31,198 nt of DNA from an uncultured Parafilimonas sp. (GCA_937892395.1 CALAGJ010000156.1:1-31198), one strand, 5' to 3'. Positions 8,733 to 18,089 are shown, counted from the first letter of the stretch. Notes: generated by a model from the letters alone, not told the origin. Numbers and translations are program-made.

Positions 8733-9500
8733 TCAATCATCTCTGAGTAATTTTCCTGTTAGGTTTAAAAATACATCTTCGAGGTTTGCCTGTTTTACTT
8801 CTTTTGGTTTTTCAAAACCTGATGCCACTAAATCATCAATCAACTGATCTGGCGCAGCTATAGCAATTATATTTCCATTGTCCATTATTGCCACACGATC
8901 GCAGAGTATTTCTGCTTCATCCATGTAGTGAGTGGTTATGATTACCGTAGTGCCATTCGCTCTTATTTGGCGTATAAGATCCCAAAGATTTCTTCTGGCT
9001 TGTGGGTCAAGACCTGTAGTGGGTTCATCTAAAAAAATGATTTTTGGTGCATTGATTAGCGTGGTAGCTATGGAGAATCTTTGCTTTTGCCCCCCGCTCA
9101 ATTCCTTTACTTTATTCTTTGATTTATCAGTAAGTTGTACAGATGCCAATAGTTTATTTGCATCCACTTCCTGCCCATACAATCCTGCAAAAAGATGTAT
9201 GAGTTCTATCAGATTTAAGCCGGGATAAAAGCCACTCGTTTGCAATTGAACACCAATCATTTTCTTTATTTCATGAGGGGCTTTGTCAATGTCAATACCA
9301 TCAATAGCAATGCTGCCGCTAGTTTTATTTCTGAGGGTTTCAATAATTTCTAAAGTAGTGCTCTTTCCGGCACCATTTGGACCAAGCAGCCCAAATATTT
9401 CCCCTTCATACACATCAAAACTGATTCCTTTTACAGCCTGAAAATTGCCATAGTTTTTTTTCAAATCCTTTACTGTGATGATGGTATTGTGAGCTGACAT
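8733..9500 (-). CDS. ABC transporter ATP-binding protein (ABC-2/DrrA-like)
   Basis: This 255-residue nucleotide-binding subunit has Walker A GLLGPNGAGKST, a Q-loop (VQLQTSGFYP), signature LSGGQKQR, Walker B IIFLDEPTTGLDP, and the switch His in VIITTHYMDEAE. The GLDPQARRNLW and MDEAEILCDR wording is typical of the DrrA/CcmA-like group that pairs with ABC-2 permeases for drug, lipid or polysaccharide export. It is not LptB, whose signature differs, although it starts 13 bases after lptC. No permease is encoded in the window, so it is either an orphan ATPase or works with a subunit encoded elsewhere. Length and motifs are complete. Confidence 0.92.
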   Translation of the reverse strand: MSAHNTIITVKDLKKNYGNFQAVKGISFDVYEGEIFGLLGPNGAGKSTTLEIIETLRNKTSGSIAIDGIDIDKAPHEIKKMIGVQLQTSGFYPGLNLIELIHLFAGLYGQEVDANKLLASVQLTDKSKNKVKELSGGQKQRFSIATTLINAPKIIFLDEPTTGLDPQARRNLWDLIRQIRANGTTVIITTHYMDEAEILCDRVAIMDNGNIIAIAAPDQLIDDLVASGFEKPKEVKQANLEDVFLNLTGKLLRDD

Positions 9501-9513
9501 TTGAATATTTTTT

Positions 9514-10086
9514 TTAAAGACCAGGCATCATACTATCGGGTACATTGATGGGGCCAGTAGCATTTTTGATGGTCCATTGTGTAAAATTTTGATTTGCTGT
9601 AAGTGCAGACCCATCTATTTTTTCATTGGGTCGTCTGAGTTTTATAGGCTTATCAGTGTATATCATTTCCTTATTCTGATCCCACCAAAGCTCAGTGGTG
9701 CGTAAGGTATCTCCTTTTATATTAAAAACAATTACACTGTCTTTTAGAAACACCAAGCGCTCATCTTGATAATAGCGTCCATACTTTGCAAAGAGTTTGC
9801 TTTCTACTTTGGAAGTATCATTAAAAAAATCTACCCGAAGGGTATTAGGAAATTCTATTCTTGTAGTATCATCATGCGTGGTGATCATGAGCGGGCTGGT
9901 CAATTTTGCTTTCATGGCCCCCCCCTGACTAAGATAGCTTTGCACATCCACTACCTCATCTGTAGGAATTGGCTTTGTGGCAAGCTGTTGCACTTCATTG
10001 TAATCATTTTTACAAGAAAAAATACAAAAACAGCCGCAGATAGCAGCCGTTTTAAAAAGTGTACTTATGATTGAATATCTATTCAA
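9514..10086 (-). CDS. lptC: LPS export protein LptC-like lipoprotein
   Basis: The 190-residue protein has a signal ending in IFSC (lipid-modified Cys25), then a repeated beta-strand pattern (MITTHDDTTRIEFPNTLRVDFFND ... SKLFAKYGRYYQDERLVFLKDSVIV ... DTLRTTELWWDQNKEMIYTD) matching the LptC/OstA-like beta-jellyroll that passes LPS from the inner membrane to LptA. The ORF begins with TTG at 10086; no ATG precedes the lipobox, so TTG is the probable start. It overlaps the end of the upstream outer-membrane gene by 8 bases, suggesting translational coupling. A lipoprotein LptC differs from the transmembrane E. coli form but is the usual Bacteroidota type. Confidence 0.85.
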   Translation of the reverse strand: MNRYSIISTLFKTAAICGCFCIFSCKNDYNEVQQLATKPIPTDEVVDVQSYLSQGGAMKAKLTSPLMITTHDDTTRIEFPNTLRVDFFNDTSKVESKLFAKYGRYYQDERLVFLKDSVIVFNIKGDTLRTTELWWDQNKEMIYTDKPIKLRRPNEKIDGSALTANQNFTQWTIKNATGPINVPDSMMPGL

Positions 10087-11416
10087 ATTTTCTTTTGAAA
10101 AACCAATAATCCGTGAGCGTAATGCCTACTGATAGTTTGAAAAAGTTCTCTGTAATATTATTTACTTTGGAACCACGCTTGCCATATTCAAATGCAGTAT
10201 TGATGAGGGCAACTTTATTGACATCCCTATCATACTTGCGAATAAAAAATCCAAAGCCGGTGGTTATAGCCCATACATTATACCCATTTCCATCAGGATT
10301 CAAATAATCTTTTCCTGTGTAAAACCCGGCTCTATAAGTTGTACGCTGCCATGCAGAACGAGAGGATAATAAGTTTGGAGTGTATTCTCCACCCAGCCTA
10401 ATTGTCCATGCATCATTAACCTGATCGGTTTGCTCAAAAAAACGATAATCAGACCATCGAGCTGCATTATAATCCACACCCAACCGCCAGCGTGTGTATC
10501 TGTCCGAAATGGTTTTTTCAATGGCAAAACCCGCTCTATAGCTCAGTGGTAAATCAATTTCACCGGTTTGATTTAACACATTTTTTATGGTATCTATTGG
10601 AATAATTTCCCCATTTACACCATTGCTATAAGTATAAATTCTGCTGGTTGTATTGCCCTTTAATGTAGACTTTAATGTTGCAGATGCACCAATGGTGATA
10701 AAGGTTTTAGAAGCTTCTTTGTTATCTGATGCTTTTACTTCATGCAAGGGTATAGTAAGAGCGATACCCGGGTTTACAAAGAGACCCCAAAAACGAGTAG
10801 TATCAATTGAATTGCTTCGGTTATATACAATACTATCACTGGTAAATACTTTCTTACTACCAATATTTTTACTACCCCATTGAAAGCCGCCGTTTACACC
10901 CAGGGATACATATTTCCATCTTTTTCCCAAGCCTGCAAATACTTGGTAAAGACCTCCGTCTCCATCATAAATATTTTGCAGAGAATCTACCTGAAAAACA
11001 TTTTCCGCCACGCTATAGTTGATACGATTGGCAGGGCGCAGGCCGAAAACAAGTCCTACATGTTTTTTTCTGTCTAATGGAAAACCAAGTTGTAAATAAG
11101 AGGGAGCAAAATTTACGCTTCTGTATTTATCCGGAGGCAGATTGCTGATAAGGCTTCTGGCATCTATACTAATTCCTAAATCATAAGTGGTTACATTCAA
11201 ACTACCATAGCTGGCAGGATTGACAGTATTGAGTACGGCACCACCAATGTAACCTGTGGCTACACCACCCATGGCACGGCTGATCATATTCTCACTGGGA
11301 AATACATCTCCTAAACCATAACGTGTAAATGGTGCATTTTCCTGTGCTGATAACATCGTAGAAGGTACAATAAAGATGATAAAAAAATATTTAGAAATTC
11401 TCTTTACAAATTGCAT
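10079..11416 (-). CDS. Putative outer-membrane beta-barrel protein between coaX and lptC
   Basis: The 445-residue protein has a signal peptide (YFFIIFIVPSTMLSA, cleaved before QENAPF) and then alternating amphipathic strands with many aromatic residues at strand ends, as in outer-membrane beta-barrels. The early segment PFTRYGLGDV ... RAMGGVATGYIGGAVLNTVNPASYG resembles the FadL/PorV-like porin start common in Bacteroidota. The last strand ends in YWFFKRKFE. No enzyme motif is seen. The ATG lies 26 bases inside the end of coaX, and its own 3' end overlaps lptC by 8 bases, so the three genes are probably one translationally coupled operon. The place next to lptC hints at a role in envelope biogenesis, which is inference. 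Confidence 0.8.
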   Translation of the reverse strand: MQFVKRISKYFFIIFIVPSTMLSAQENAPFTRYGLGDVFPSENMISRAMGGVATGYIGGAVLNTVNPASYGSLNVTTYDLGISIDARSLISNLPPDKYRSVNFAPSYLQLGFPLDRKKHVGLVFGLRPANRINYSVAENVFQVDSLQNIYDGDGGLYQVFAGLGKRWKYVSLGVNGGFQWGSKNIGSKKVFTSDSIVYNRSNSIDTTRFWGLFVNPGIALTIPLHEVKASDNKEASKTFITIGASATLKSTLKGNTTSRIYTYSNGVNGEIIPIDTIKNVLNQTGEIDLPLSYRAGFAIEKTISDRYTRWRLGVDYNAARWSDYRFFEQTDQVNDAWTIRLGGEYTPNLLSSRSAWQRTTYRAGFYTGKDYLNPDGNGYNVWAITTGFGFFIRKYDRDVNKVALINTAFEYGKRGSKVNNITENFFKLSVGITLTDYWFFKRKFE

Positions 11417-12113
11417 AAAGGCCTTTATAAATTAAAAATGGGTCGGCAAATATCTTGTTTTTGATATGCGGAGCCAAATACCGGGCAGCTCCTCCGGTGA
11501 AAATGGTGTTAAAATTTGAATACCTTTTCTTGTAAGCATCAATAAAACCATCAATTTCATAAGCAATCCCAAACAATACACCACTTTGTAAATTTGTACC
11601 TGTATCATAGCCAATAAGTGGTATGAGTGGGCTGGGTTTTACCTCTGGTAGTTTAGCAGTAAACTGATGCATGGATTTGAAGCGCATTTCCATGCCCGGT
11701 GAAATACTTCCACCCAAAAATTCGTGTGCACTATTGATAAAATTATACGTAATGCAACTCCCCATTGCAATAACTAAATTATGCTGATGGGGAAAGATTT
11801 GAACCGCTGCTGCACACAATGCTAATCTATCTGGGCCAATCGTTTCGGGCTTTGCAGCGGGTGTGGTAAAAGGGAGCTTACTAGTATGCGAAAGCTTATG
11901 AAAAAGGGTATGCGCATTTAATAACGCATCCACATCTGGCATATTATCTATTACAGAACTTAAAATGCTGTAAGTAGGTTGATGCAATTTTAAAATTTCT
12001 GATAATTGGTCAATGGGAGCATCGAGAAAAAACTCTTCTATACAATTGCCATCCACTAAGATAGCTGCTTTTAAGCGTGTGTTCCCAAAATCTATACAAA
12101 GTGTGCTACTCAT
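11391..12113 (-). CDS. coaX: Type III pantothenate kinase
   Basis: This 240-residue ASKHA-fold enzyme makes the first committed step of CoA synthesis, phosphorylating pantothenate with ATP. The motifs are LCIDFGNTRLKAAIL (PHOSPHATE 1), TIGPDRLALCAAA (pantothenate-site GxDR), and IAMGSCITYNFIN ... FLGGSISPGMEMRFKSM (the usual GTA(I/T)T is GSCITYN, as often seen in Bacteroidota). IFTGGAARYLAPHI provides the adenosine part. It opens the coaX / outer-membrane protein / lptC cluster and overlaps the next gene by 26 bases. The minus strand shows TATATTCG about 15 bases before the ATG, a weak -7-like element. Confidence 0.93.
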   Translation of the reverse strand: MSSTLCIDFGNTRLKAAILVDGNCIEEFFLDAPIDQLSEILKLHQPTYSILSSVIDNMPDVDALLNAHTLFHKLSHTSKLPFTTPAAKPETIGPDRLALCAAAVQIFPHQHNLVIAMGSCITYNFINSAHEFLGGSISPGMEMRFKSMHQFTAKLPEVKPSPLIPLIGYDTGTNLQSGVLFGIAYEIDGFIDAYKKRYSNFNTIFTGGAARYLAPHIKNKIFADPFLIYKGLYAICKENF

Positions 12114-12219
12114 ATTTTAAAATCTGGCGAATATAGGGTGCGAAATTTCAAGAAAGGAAATGAGGAATCATTGAAAGAACAATCGAACATCCTGTAATAA
12201 ATAATTCAATTTATAAGTT

Positions 12220-12717
12220 TTATGCTAAGCCAACCGAACCTCCATAAAAAAGTGAGAATACAAATATGACCACAGCCGATAAAATATGCATCATAGTCAT
12301 GACCTGTATGGTTAAAAAAGCATGCAGGTAATTATTTTGTATTTTTTCCTGCGGAAATTTAAAAATAGCATGCCCGCTTTCCAACCATTTATTGATATCA
12401 AACAATGCTTCTATATATCCAAAAATAAAAGTAAGCGATAGAAATATCCCAATACGATCAATAGCACGGGAAATGGCAAAAGTGATAAATATTAAAAACC
12501 ATACTTTAAATATCGTTCTGATAAATACTTTAAGAAAATCCATAATTGCGGCACTGCATGTTAATCGAATGATAAAATAAGCAATTAGGGTAGAAGAGTA
12601 AATGAGATGTATGTCAAATAATACGGCTTTTAAATAGTCATTATTCCAAAACAATACAGACCATATAATGATGGCCAATAGGTAAAGGGCTATTGTTTTG
12701 AAAATTGATGTCTGCAT
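12220..12717 (-). CDS. Small hypothetical integral membrane protein
   Basis: The 165-residue protein is hydrophobic with about four membrane segments (roughly residues 5-25, 35-55, 68-100 and 135-160) and no recognisable catalytic motif. It has a soluble-looking stretch near residues 105-128 (FDINKWLESGHAIFKFPQEK). I do not recognise the family. It stands alone between coaX and the MORN-like gene, with about 105 bases on the coaX side and 184 bases on the other. Coding is supported by an ATG start, normal hydrophobic periodicity and the absence of competing frames. Confidence 0.6.
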   Translation of the reverse strand: MQTSIFKTIALYLLAIIIWSVLFWNNDYLKAVLFDIHLIYSSTLIAYFIIRLTCSAAIMDFLKVFIRTIFKVWFLIFITFAISRAIDRIGIFLSLTFIFGYIEALFDINKWLESGHAIFKFPQEKIQNNYLHAFLTIQVMTMMHILSAVVIFVFSLFYGGSVGLA

Positions 12718-12901
12718 AATTTGTTTAAATGAATTTAGGCCGAGTGTTATTTCTATAACTCATTGAATCAAATTTTTGTCCCGGCAATAGTACCAAATCC
12801 AACATTATATTCAAACGGCAAAAAAATAAGAGATAGAAATATAGATTTTATTGTTTGTTTTTTGCACTGCCGCAAGCATTTCAATTAATTATTTATTGGC
12901 C

Positions 12902-13603
12902 TTAGTTAATTCCTGTGGCGCCATCTCGTAGAATTATCTTTTTCTTTCTACCTTTTAGTCTTTCAAAATCCAATACTTCTTGTGGTTTGTTTTGAGCTGC
13001 AGTAAGAGAATCGGTTCCATTTCCATTTTTATCGTTAATGCCAACAAGCTGTGTTTTCTTTGGGTTTGAAACTAATTCATCCAATACATATTCTTCACTC
13101 CTTATTATGGTATTTCTTTGCGGATCATAATAAAGCCAAGTGCCATGTTTTACAGTAGTGGCATCTACCCTTACTACCTGCCATCTGTATTTTGAGGCAT
13201 CCTCCAAATCATATACTTTTATGGTGTCGTACGGATTTTTTGGATCAATGGCTTTCCAACTTTCTTGTCTTAGTATTCCGAAAAGATTGTAATATGTGCT
13301 GTTGCCATTTTTATATCCAAAGCGATAATTTTCCACAGCCATTACATCCTCCATATCATTAAACCTATACCAAGTGCCTTCTTTCAATCCATCATGGTAA
13401 CTACCTTGTTCTGTATAGGCAGGTTCACCTCTTAAGGCGGCAACAGTATTCACCCAAATTCCTTGTTTTAAATTTGAAGTATCTGTGCAGTTTATTGTAT
13501 CATTATTTGTAGATAACCTATATGATTTGCATTGCGCAGCAAGTTTTCCATTTGCACAAAGTGCAAAACATAAAGTAAAAATACATGTACATCTAAATAA
13601 CAT
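12902..13603 (-). CDS. Exported protein with MORN/YwqK-like repeats
   Basis: The 233-residue protein has a Sec signal peptide (LFRCTCIFTLCFALCANGKLAA, cleaved near AQ-CKSY) and repeats of the form DGLKEGTWYRF, RFGYKNGNSTYYNLFG and VKHGTWLYYDPQRN, the G-x-W-x-x-Y pattern of MORN or YwqK-antitoxin-like repeats. In Bacteroidota such exported proteins are common, and their role is unknown. It lies 31 bases downstream of aroQ on the same strand and is probably co-transcribed with it, though no functional link is evident. Confidence 0.7.
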   Translation of the reverse strand: MLFRCTCIFTLCFALCANGKLAAQCKSYRLSTNNDTINCTDTSNLKQGIWVNTVAALRGEPAYTEQGSYHDGLKEGTWYRFNDMEDVMAVENYRFGYKNGNSTYYNLFGILRQESWKAIDPKNPYDTIKVYDLEDASKYRWQVVRVDATTVKHGTWLYYDPQRNTIIRSEEYVLDELVSNPKKTQLVGINDKNGNGTDSLTAAQNKPQEVLDFERLKGRKKKIILRDGATGIN

Positions 13604-13634
13604 AACGCTGTATTAAAACGAAAACATGAACAGC

Positions 13635-14060
13635 TTATTGCAGTATGGACAACAAATGAATGAGTGCTAATTCATACCCATGTAAACCTAAACCGAATAT
13701 ACTGCCGCTGGCTTTTGCAGACACATAATTTATTTTTCGAAAATCTTCCCGATTATGCACATTGCTGATATGCACTTCTATGACTGGTGTTTTTATGGCA
13801 GCAATTGCATCTCCAATAGCAACTGATGTGTGTGTGTAAGCAGCAGGATTTAGTATAATTCCATCAGCCACAGCACTTGCTCTTTGTATCTCATTTACAA
13901 TTTCACCCTCCACATTATTTTGAAAATACTTGATGGCTACATCTGGATATTTTTGTTGCAGGCTTTCAAAATAATTATCAAAACTTTTATTCCCATAAAT
14001 ATCCTTTTCTCTGGTGCCCAACAAATTAAGATTTGGTCCATTTATAATTGCTATTTGCAT
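13635..14060 (-). CDS. aroQ: 3-dehydroquinate dehydratase, type II
   Basis: The 141-residue enzyme converts 3-dehydroquinate to 3-dehydroshikimate in the shikimate pathway; type II enzymes form dodecamers. Seen motifs are INGPNLNLLGTRE, the catalytic Tyr/loop region DIYGNKSFDNY, NVEGEIVNEI, ILNPAAYTHTSVAIGDAI with the substrate-binding Asn, and VIEVHISNVHNREDFR with the catalytic His. Length is normal. The minus strand carries TATCTTTA at 14081-14088, close to the -7 promoter consensus and about 20 bases before the ATG. Confidence 0.97.
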   Translation of the reverse strand: MQIAIINGPNLNLLGTREKDIYGNKSFDNYFESLQQKYPDVAIKYFQNNVEGEIVNEIQRASAVADGIILNPAAYTHTSVAIGDAIAAIKTPVIEVHISNVHNREDFRKINYVSAKASGSIFGLGLHGYELALIHLLSILQ

Positions 14061-14296
14061 TATATTTCGTTATAAAGTGGTAAAGATAAGTTATAGCCCA
14101 AAAGGCAAAATGTAAAAATAGATTTGATGGTAAAGTAACACAGCGCTCTTACATTTAACCTTTCTACCAATATTTCAAATATTACCCTTTTGAACATTGG
14201 CCGATAGGCAAAAAGTTCTACATGCATATACTCCTTCAACTCAACGTACTAAGTTACTTTAGCAGAAGAATACTCATATAAAATATGCCTACTAAC

Positions 14297-15874
14297 CTAA
14301 CAACTCTTAAAAAAACTAAGTTCCAATTCAGCCAGCTTTGTTTCTATTGCTTTGGCTGCGGGTGTAACGCATAGACCGCCCAAATTGGTACATCTTAGTG
14401 TATGATGTATTTGATCGCCAACAGCTTTCATGGTATTAATCACTTGGTCTAATGGTACTAAATGTTCATAATTTGACAATGCCATATTTGCACAGGTCAA
14501 AGCATTTGAAGCGGCCATTACATTTCTTCCAAGGCAAGGAGCTTCTACCCGATTGCCAATGGGGTCACATATTATACCCAAAGAATTTTGCAGTGCCAAT
14601 GATGCTGCTGCTATGGATTGTGCAAATGTGCCGCCCTGCATTTCTACAATAGCTGCTGCTGCCATACCTCCGCCAGAACCTGTTTCTGCCATACAACCGC
14701 CTACCTCTGCAGAAAAAGTAGCATGAGCGGCTATAAATACGCCAATCAATCCGGCACTAAGCATGGCTTTTACCAAATCATCCTCAGACAATTTGAGGGT
14801 ATCTGCTACTGCAATGAGTGCACCCGGTAATGCACCACAACTGCCCGCAGTGGGTGCTGCCACGATTACGCCCATAGCACTTTTTACTTCCATGATTGCC
14901 GTTACATACATCACGATTCTATTGATCAGATCTCCCCCGGCCAACTTACCTGCATTGTATTGTTGATTAAATGTAGGGGATTGACTACCAAGTATCCGAT
15001 CTTCATAATGTGTGCCTGCTAAACCGGTTTGAACTGCCTGCTTCATAATGGTAACAATGGTTCGCATTTTTTCAAATACTTCATCTGCGGTGAGATTGCC
15101 TCTTTCCTTTTCGTATTGCATTGCCAACTGCCATAATGTAAAATTTTTATCCGCATTATAAGCCATCATTTCGTCACAGGTAATGAATGGCACTTGAAGA
15201 TTTTTTCTTGCCATTACAGGCAGAACAGGGTTTAGTTGTTTTATACATTGCACACCATCCATTTGCTTTAACTCAGCCAAAATAACTGTATCTAAAAAGG
15301 ACTGTGCTTTTATTTCTACAAAGTTTACTGCTCCAAAGTGTGGGATTATTTCATCAAAAGAAATTGCTGATGCTAAAAATGTTATAATATCTTTTGGACT
15401 ATCGCAATAAACAAGAGTTTCAAAATAATCGCCTGCCATAGAGACGGGCACTTCGTCAATGGCTACTATTTCAATCATTCCACCACCGATGGAAATAGCA
15501 GTAAGTACCCTTGTTTCTATTGCATTTGAAAGTGTAATTTTATACAAATTGGGATGGCTATTGCCTATATCAACAATATTTATGGCAACCTGAATGCCTG
15601 CTGTATTGATCTGTTTTTCTGCATCCGGTAGTCTTTCATCATGCGCCTCCCATCCTAAAAAACCACCAAATAAACCCATGTCTGATCCCTGACTTTTATG
15701 TGTGGTAGCCAATGAACCTTTAGGATCAAACTCTATGCATATTTCATTAATATTTTCATCCATCAAATCCCTGCAAAGCCTTGCTATACGCAGTGATGCT
15801 GCGCAATGTGAACTGGAAGGGCCTCTCATGACGGGTCCTATTACATCGTTAAAAATACTTGGATAACTACTCAT
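14297..15874 (-). CDS. sdaA: L-serine ammonia-lyase (iron-sulfur, single-chain)
   Basis: The 525-residue enzyme deaminates L-serine to pyruvate and ammonia with a [4Fe-4S] cluster. The beta domain comes first (residues ~1-180: DVIGPVMRGPSSSHCAAS, with FGGFLGWEAHDERLPDA) and the alpha domain follows (~260-525: VIVAAPTAGSCGALPG, GGCMAETGSGGGMAAAAIVEM, CDPIGNRVEAPCLGRN, NLGGLCVTPAAKAI). The Cys residues in GSCG, CDPIGN and VEAPC match the cluster ligands of the family. Both parts are fused in one chain. It stands alone, with 236 bases to aroQ and no serine transporter nearby. Confidence 0.95.
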   Translation of the reverse strand: MSSYPSIFNDVIGPVMRGPSSSHCAASLRIARLCRDLMDENINEICIEFDPKGSLATTHKSQGSDMGLFGGFLGWEAHDERLPDAEKQINTAGIQVAINIVDIGNSHPNLYKITLSNAIETRVLTAISIGGGMIEIVAIDEVPVSMAGDYFETLVYCDSPKDIITFLASAISFDEIIPHFGAVNFVEIKAQSFLDTVILAELKQMDGVQCIKQLNPVLPVMARKNLQVPFITCDEMMAYNADKNFTLWQLAMQYEKERGNLTADEVFEKMRTIVTIMKQAVQTGLAGTHYEDRILGSQSPTFNQQYNAGKLAGGDLINRIVMYVTAIMEVKSAMGVIVAAPTAGSCGALPGALIAVADTLKLSEDDLVKAMLSAGLIGVFIAAHATFSAEVGGCMAETGSGGGMAAAAIVEMQGGTFAQSIAAASLALQNSLGIICDPIGNRVEAPCLGRNVMAASNALTCANMALSNYEHLVPLDQVINTMKAVGDQIHHTLRCTNLGGLCVTPAAKAIETKLAELELSFFKSC

Positions 15875-16223
15875 GATATTTTATTTATGGTGTATAAACT
15901 CATACTGAAGTTTTTTTTATAATCACATTGAGCGAAGCGTAAAAATAATTATACAAAAATTCTTCTATTTACTTTTAACCTATGACGACAATCCCTCTTT
16001 TTCGATGCTAATTTACTTTTCTTTATTGATGTAAGCGAAAGGGCTTTCATTTTTTTTGTAAAATATTTAATCCTAATTATACGCAGTTTTGAATGAACCT
16101 TTAATTGGTGCTGTGTATTGTAAAACATGATTTTGATTGCTTGAATTACCAATGGGAAAAACGAAATTTTTTACTGTATGTATAACTTGCACTTTTGTAA
16201 CTTCTTTTTTAGTAGGAAATGAT
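15875..16223. other. Divergent intergenic region between sdaA and recO
   Basis: These 349 bases separate the divergent sdaA and recO genes and should hold both promoters. The sequence is AT-rich. The fragment CATTGAGCGAAGCG at 15927-15940 resembles the dispersed repeat near corA. A 67-codon minus-strand frame here is Lys/Arg-rich, without family resemblance, and was not accepted. No hairpin or RNA gene was identified. Confidence 0.5.
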
Positions 16224-16961
16224 ATGACTCAAAAAACAAGGGCTATAATTTTACGTAATGTGCAGTATGGAGATACCAGCATTATCGTAACAGCTTATAC
16301 CGAAATGTTTGGCATACAGGCTTATATGATAAAGGGAATACGCAGTGGGGGCAAGCAATCAGCTAAACTCGCTTTTTATCGGCCGGCTTGTTTGTTGCAT
16401 CTTGAAGTCTATCACAATTCATTGAAACAAATCAATTTTATCAAAGAAACAAATTGGGATATTATAAACCCAACCACAAGTACAGATGTTGTTAGAAACC
16501 TATGTGCATCCTGGTGTGTGCATCAAGTATTGCAATGTATAAAAGAGCCAGAAGCCAATCAAGATATTTTTGAATTTTTGCATGATTGTTTTATTGATAT
16601 CGAAGAAAAAACTATTGATGTAGTGGCCAATATTCCTGCATGGTTTACACTGAGGTTTTGCAAATACCTGGGGCTGCAAATGCAGGGCAGTTATAGTTTG
16701 AACACACCTGTATTGGACTTGCAGGAGGGTAGATTTATGACAGCGGATAGCAAAGAAATAATATGGCCAGTAGTGGGTATTGAGGCAGAAATATTATCCA
16801 AATGGAATAAAACAAATGATACAGAAAAACTGAGCAGCTATACTTTGAATAGACAGCAGCGCCATCAACTACTTGCTCATATACAGCAATACATGCAGCT
16901 GCATGTGCCTGGATATAAGGCTGATGGACTTTTAAATATTTTGCAAGATATTTTGGATTGA
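16224..16961 (+). CDS. recO: DNA repair protein RecO
   Basis: The 245-residue protein of the RecFOR pathway helps load RecA on SSB-coated gaps. The N-terminal OB-fold is clear (TRAIILRNVQYGDTSIIVTAYTEMFGIQAYMIKGIRSG), and the helical C-terminal half includes FTLRFCKYLGLQMQG, typical of RecO. The cysteines of the zinc-finger form are missing, as in many Bacteroidota RecO proteins. An in-frame upstream extension to 16137 has no family resemblance, so ATG 16224 is chosen; it follows an AGTAGGAAATGAT stretch that could act as a ribosome-binding site. The metallophosphoesterase gene follows 37 bases downstream. Confidence 0.9.
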   Translation: MTQKTRAIILRNVQYGDTSIIVTAYTEMFGIQAYMIKGIRSGGKQSAKLAFYRPACLLHLEVYHNSLKQINFIKETNWDIINPTTSTDVVRNLCASWCVHQVLQCIKEPEANQDIFEFLHDCFIDIEEKTIDVVANIPAWFTLRFCKYLGLQMQGSYSLNTPVLDLQEGRFMTADSKEIIWPVVGIEAEILSKWNKTNDTEKLSSYTLNRQQRHQLLAHIQQYMQLHVPGYKADGLLNILQDILD

Positions 16962-16998
16962 CCCCTGCTATATATTGCATCCAATAATAACTGAGGTC

Positions 16999-18081
16999 AT
17001 GCGTAAGATTTTACAATCTATTTTTCGAAAGCCTGTAATGTGGATGGCCGACCGATTTTCCAGTAATCCCAAACAGGAAAATGTACACAAAAGCTTAGAT
17101 AGATTATATCGAGATATACAAGAAGGAGTACATAAAAAAGGAGTGATTATAAACGCAGGTCAGCAGGAAAAATTTATCGTGTTTAGCGATTTGCATAAAG
17201 GAGCCAGAAATGGAGCAGATGATTTTAGAAAAGCAGAGCCAAATTATTTGCAAGCATTGAGTTATTATTTGCAAGAAGGTTTTTGCTATATCAATCTTGG
17301 GGATAGTGAAGAGCTATGGGAAAATGGTTTTATTCCCATCGAAAAAAATAACAAAGAAAATTTTGCAGCAGAAAAAAAATTTCTGGACGCTGAAAGGTTT
17401 TATAAAGTGTTTGGCAATCATGATGTGTATTGGAATAAGAGTGTAAACATACTTGCAGGTGTGGGTTTAAAAATACTGTACCGAAAAGAAATCCCTGTCT
17501 ATGAAGGATTAATTTTACAATACGAAAATCAGCCACGCATCTTACTTACACATGGGCACCAAGGCGATGGACAGAGTGATGGAAATTTTTTTAGTGCATG
17601 GTTTGTATCCGCTATATGGGCCCCACTACAATCCTATTTAGCACTAAACCCTAACACACCATCTACCAGCGACAAATTAAAAACTACACACAATAAATTT
17701 ATGTATGATTGGGCAGCATTGCAGCAAAATCTATTGCTAATAACAGGTCATACACACCAGCCGGTTTTTGAATCGCTCACCCATCTAGAAAGATTATTTC
17801 GCAGTTTATATTTTGCCCGTGCCACTGGCAATGTTGTGCTCGAAAATGAAACAGCAAATGCCATTGAAAAAATCAATAATAAAAAGGAAACAAAATCAGC
17901 AGGAGCATTGCAAGTAAAGCCTTGTTATTTCAACACGGGTTGTTGCTGTTTTGATGATGGAGACATTACAGGTATTGAGATAGACGCAGCATCTATCCGC
18001 CTCATAAAATGGAGTAATCAACAAGGAAAATCAACAAGAATTATTTTAGAGGAAACCCGTTTTGATTTACTCAAAATGTAA
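16999..18081 (+). CDS. Calcineurin-like metallophosphoesterase
   Basis: The 360-residue protein carries the metallophosphoesterase metal-site motifs in order: FSDLHKGARN (DxH), INLGDSEELWENG (GD), FGNHDVYWN (GNHD), LLTHGHQGDGQ (GH) and ITGHTHQPVF (GHTH). The substrate cannot be deduced; the family includes nucleotide and phospholipid phosphodiesterases. No signal peptide is seen, but a hydrophobic patch (FFSAWFVSAIWAPLQSY) near the middle could contact membrane. The frame opens with TTG at 16975; ATG at 16999 (MRKILQSIFRK) is preferred. It is probably co-transcribed with recO. Its stop is 8 bases from that of the convergent pyk. Confidence 0.85.
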   Translation: MRKILQSIFRKPVMWMADRFSSNPKQENVHKSLDRLYRDIQEGVHKKGVIINAGQQEKFIVFSDLHKGARNGADDFRKAEPNYLQALSYYLQEGFCYINLGDSEELWENGFIPIEKNNKENFAAEKKFLDAERFYKVFGNHDVYWNKSVNILAGVGLKILYRKEIPVYEGLILQYENQPRILLTHGHQGDGQSDGNFFSAWFVSAIWAPLQSYLALNPNTPSTSDKLKTTHNKFMYDWAALQQNLLLITGHTHQPVFESLTHLERLFRSLYFARATGNVVLENETANAIEKINNKKETKSAGALQVKPCYFNTGCCCFDDGDITGIEIDAASIRLIKWSNQQGKSTRIILEETRFDLLKM

Positions 18082-18089
18082 TAACCTTT

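Noticed and set aside
8733..9500. ABC ATPase as LptB partner of the adjacent lptC
   Set aside because: Its signature LSGGQKQR and GLDPQARRNLW are of the ABC-2/DrrA type, not the LptB type.
15949..16152. Minus-strand 67-codon frame between sdaA and recO
   Set aside because: Very Lys/Arg-rich, no family resemblance, and lies in the divergent promoter region.
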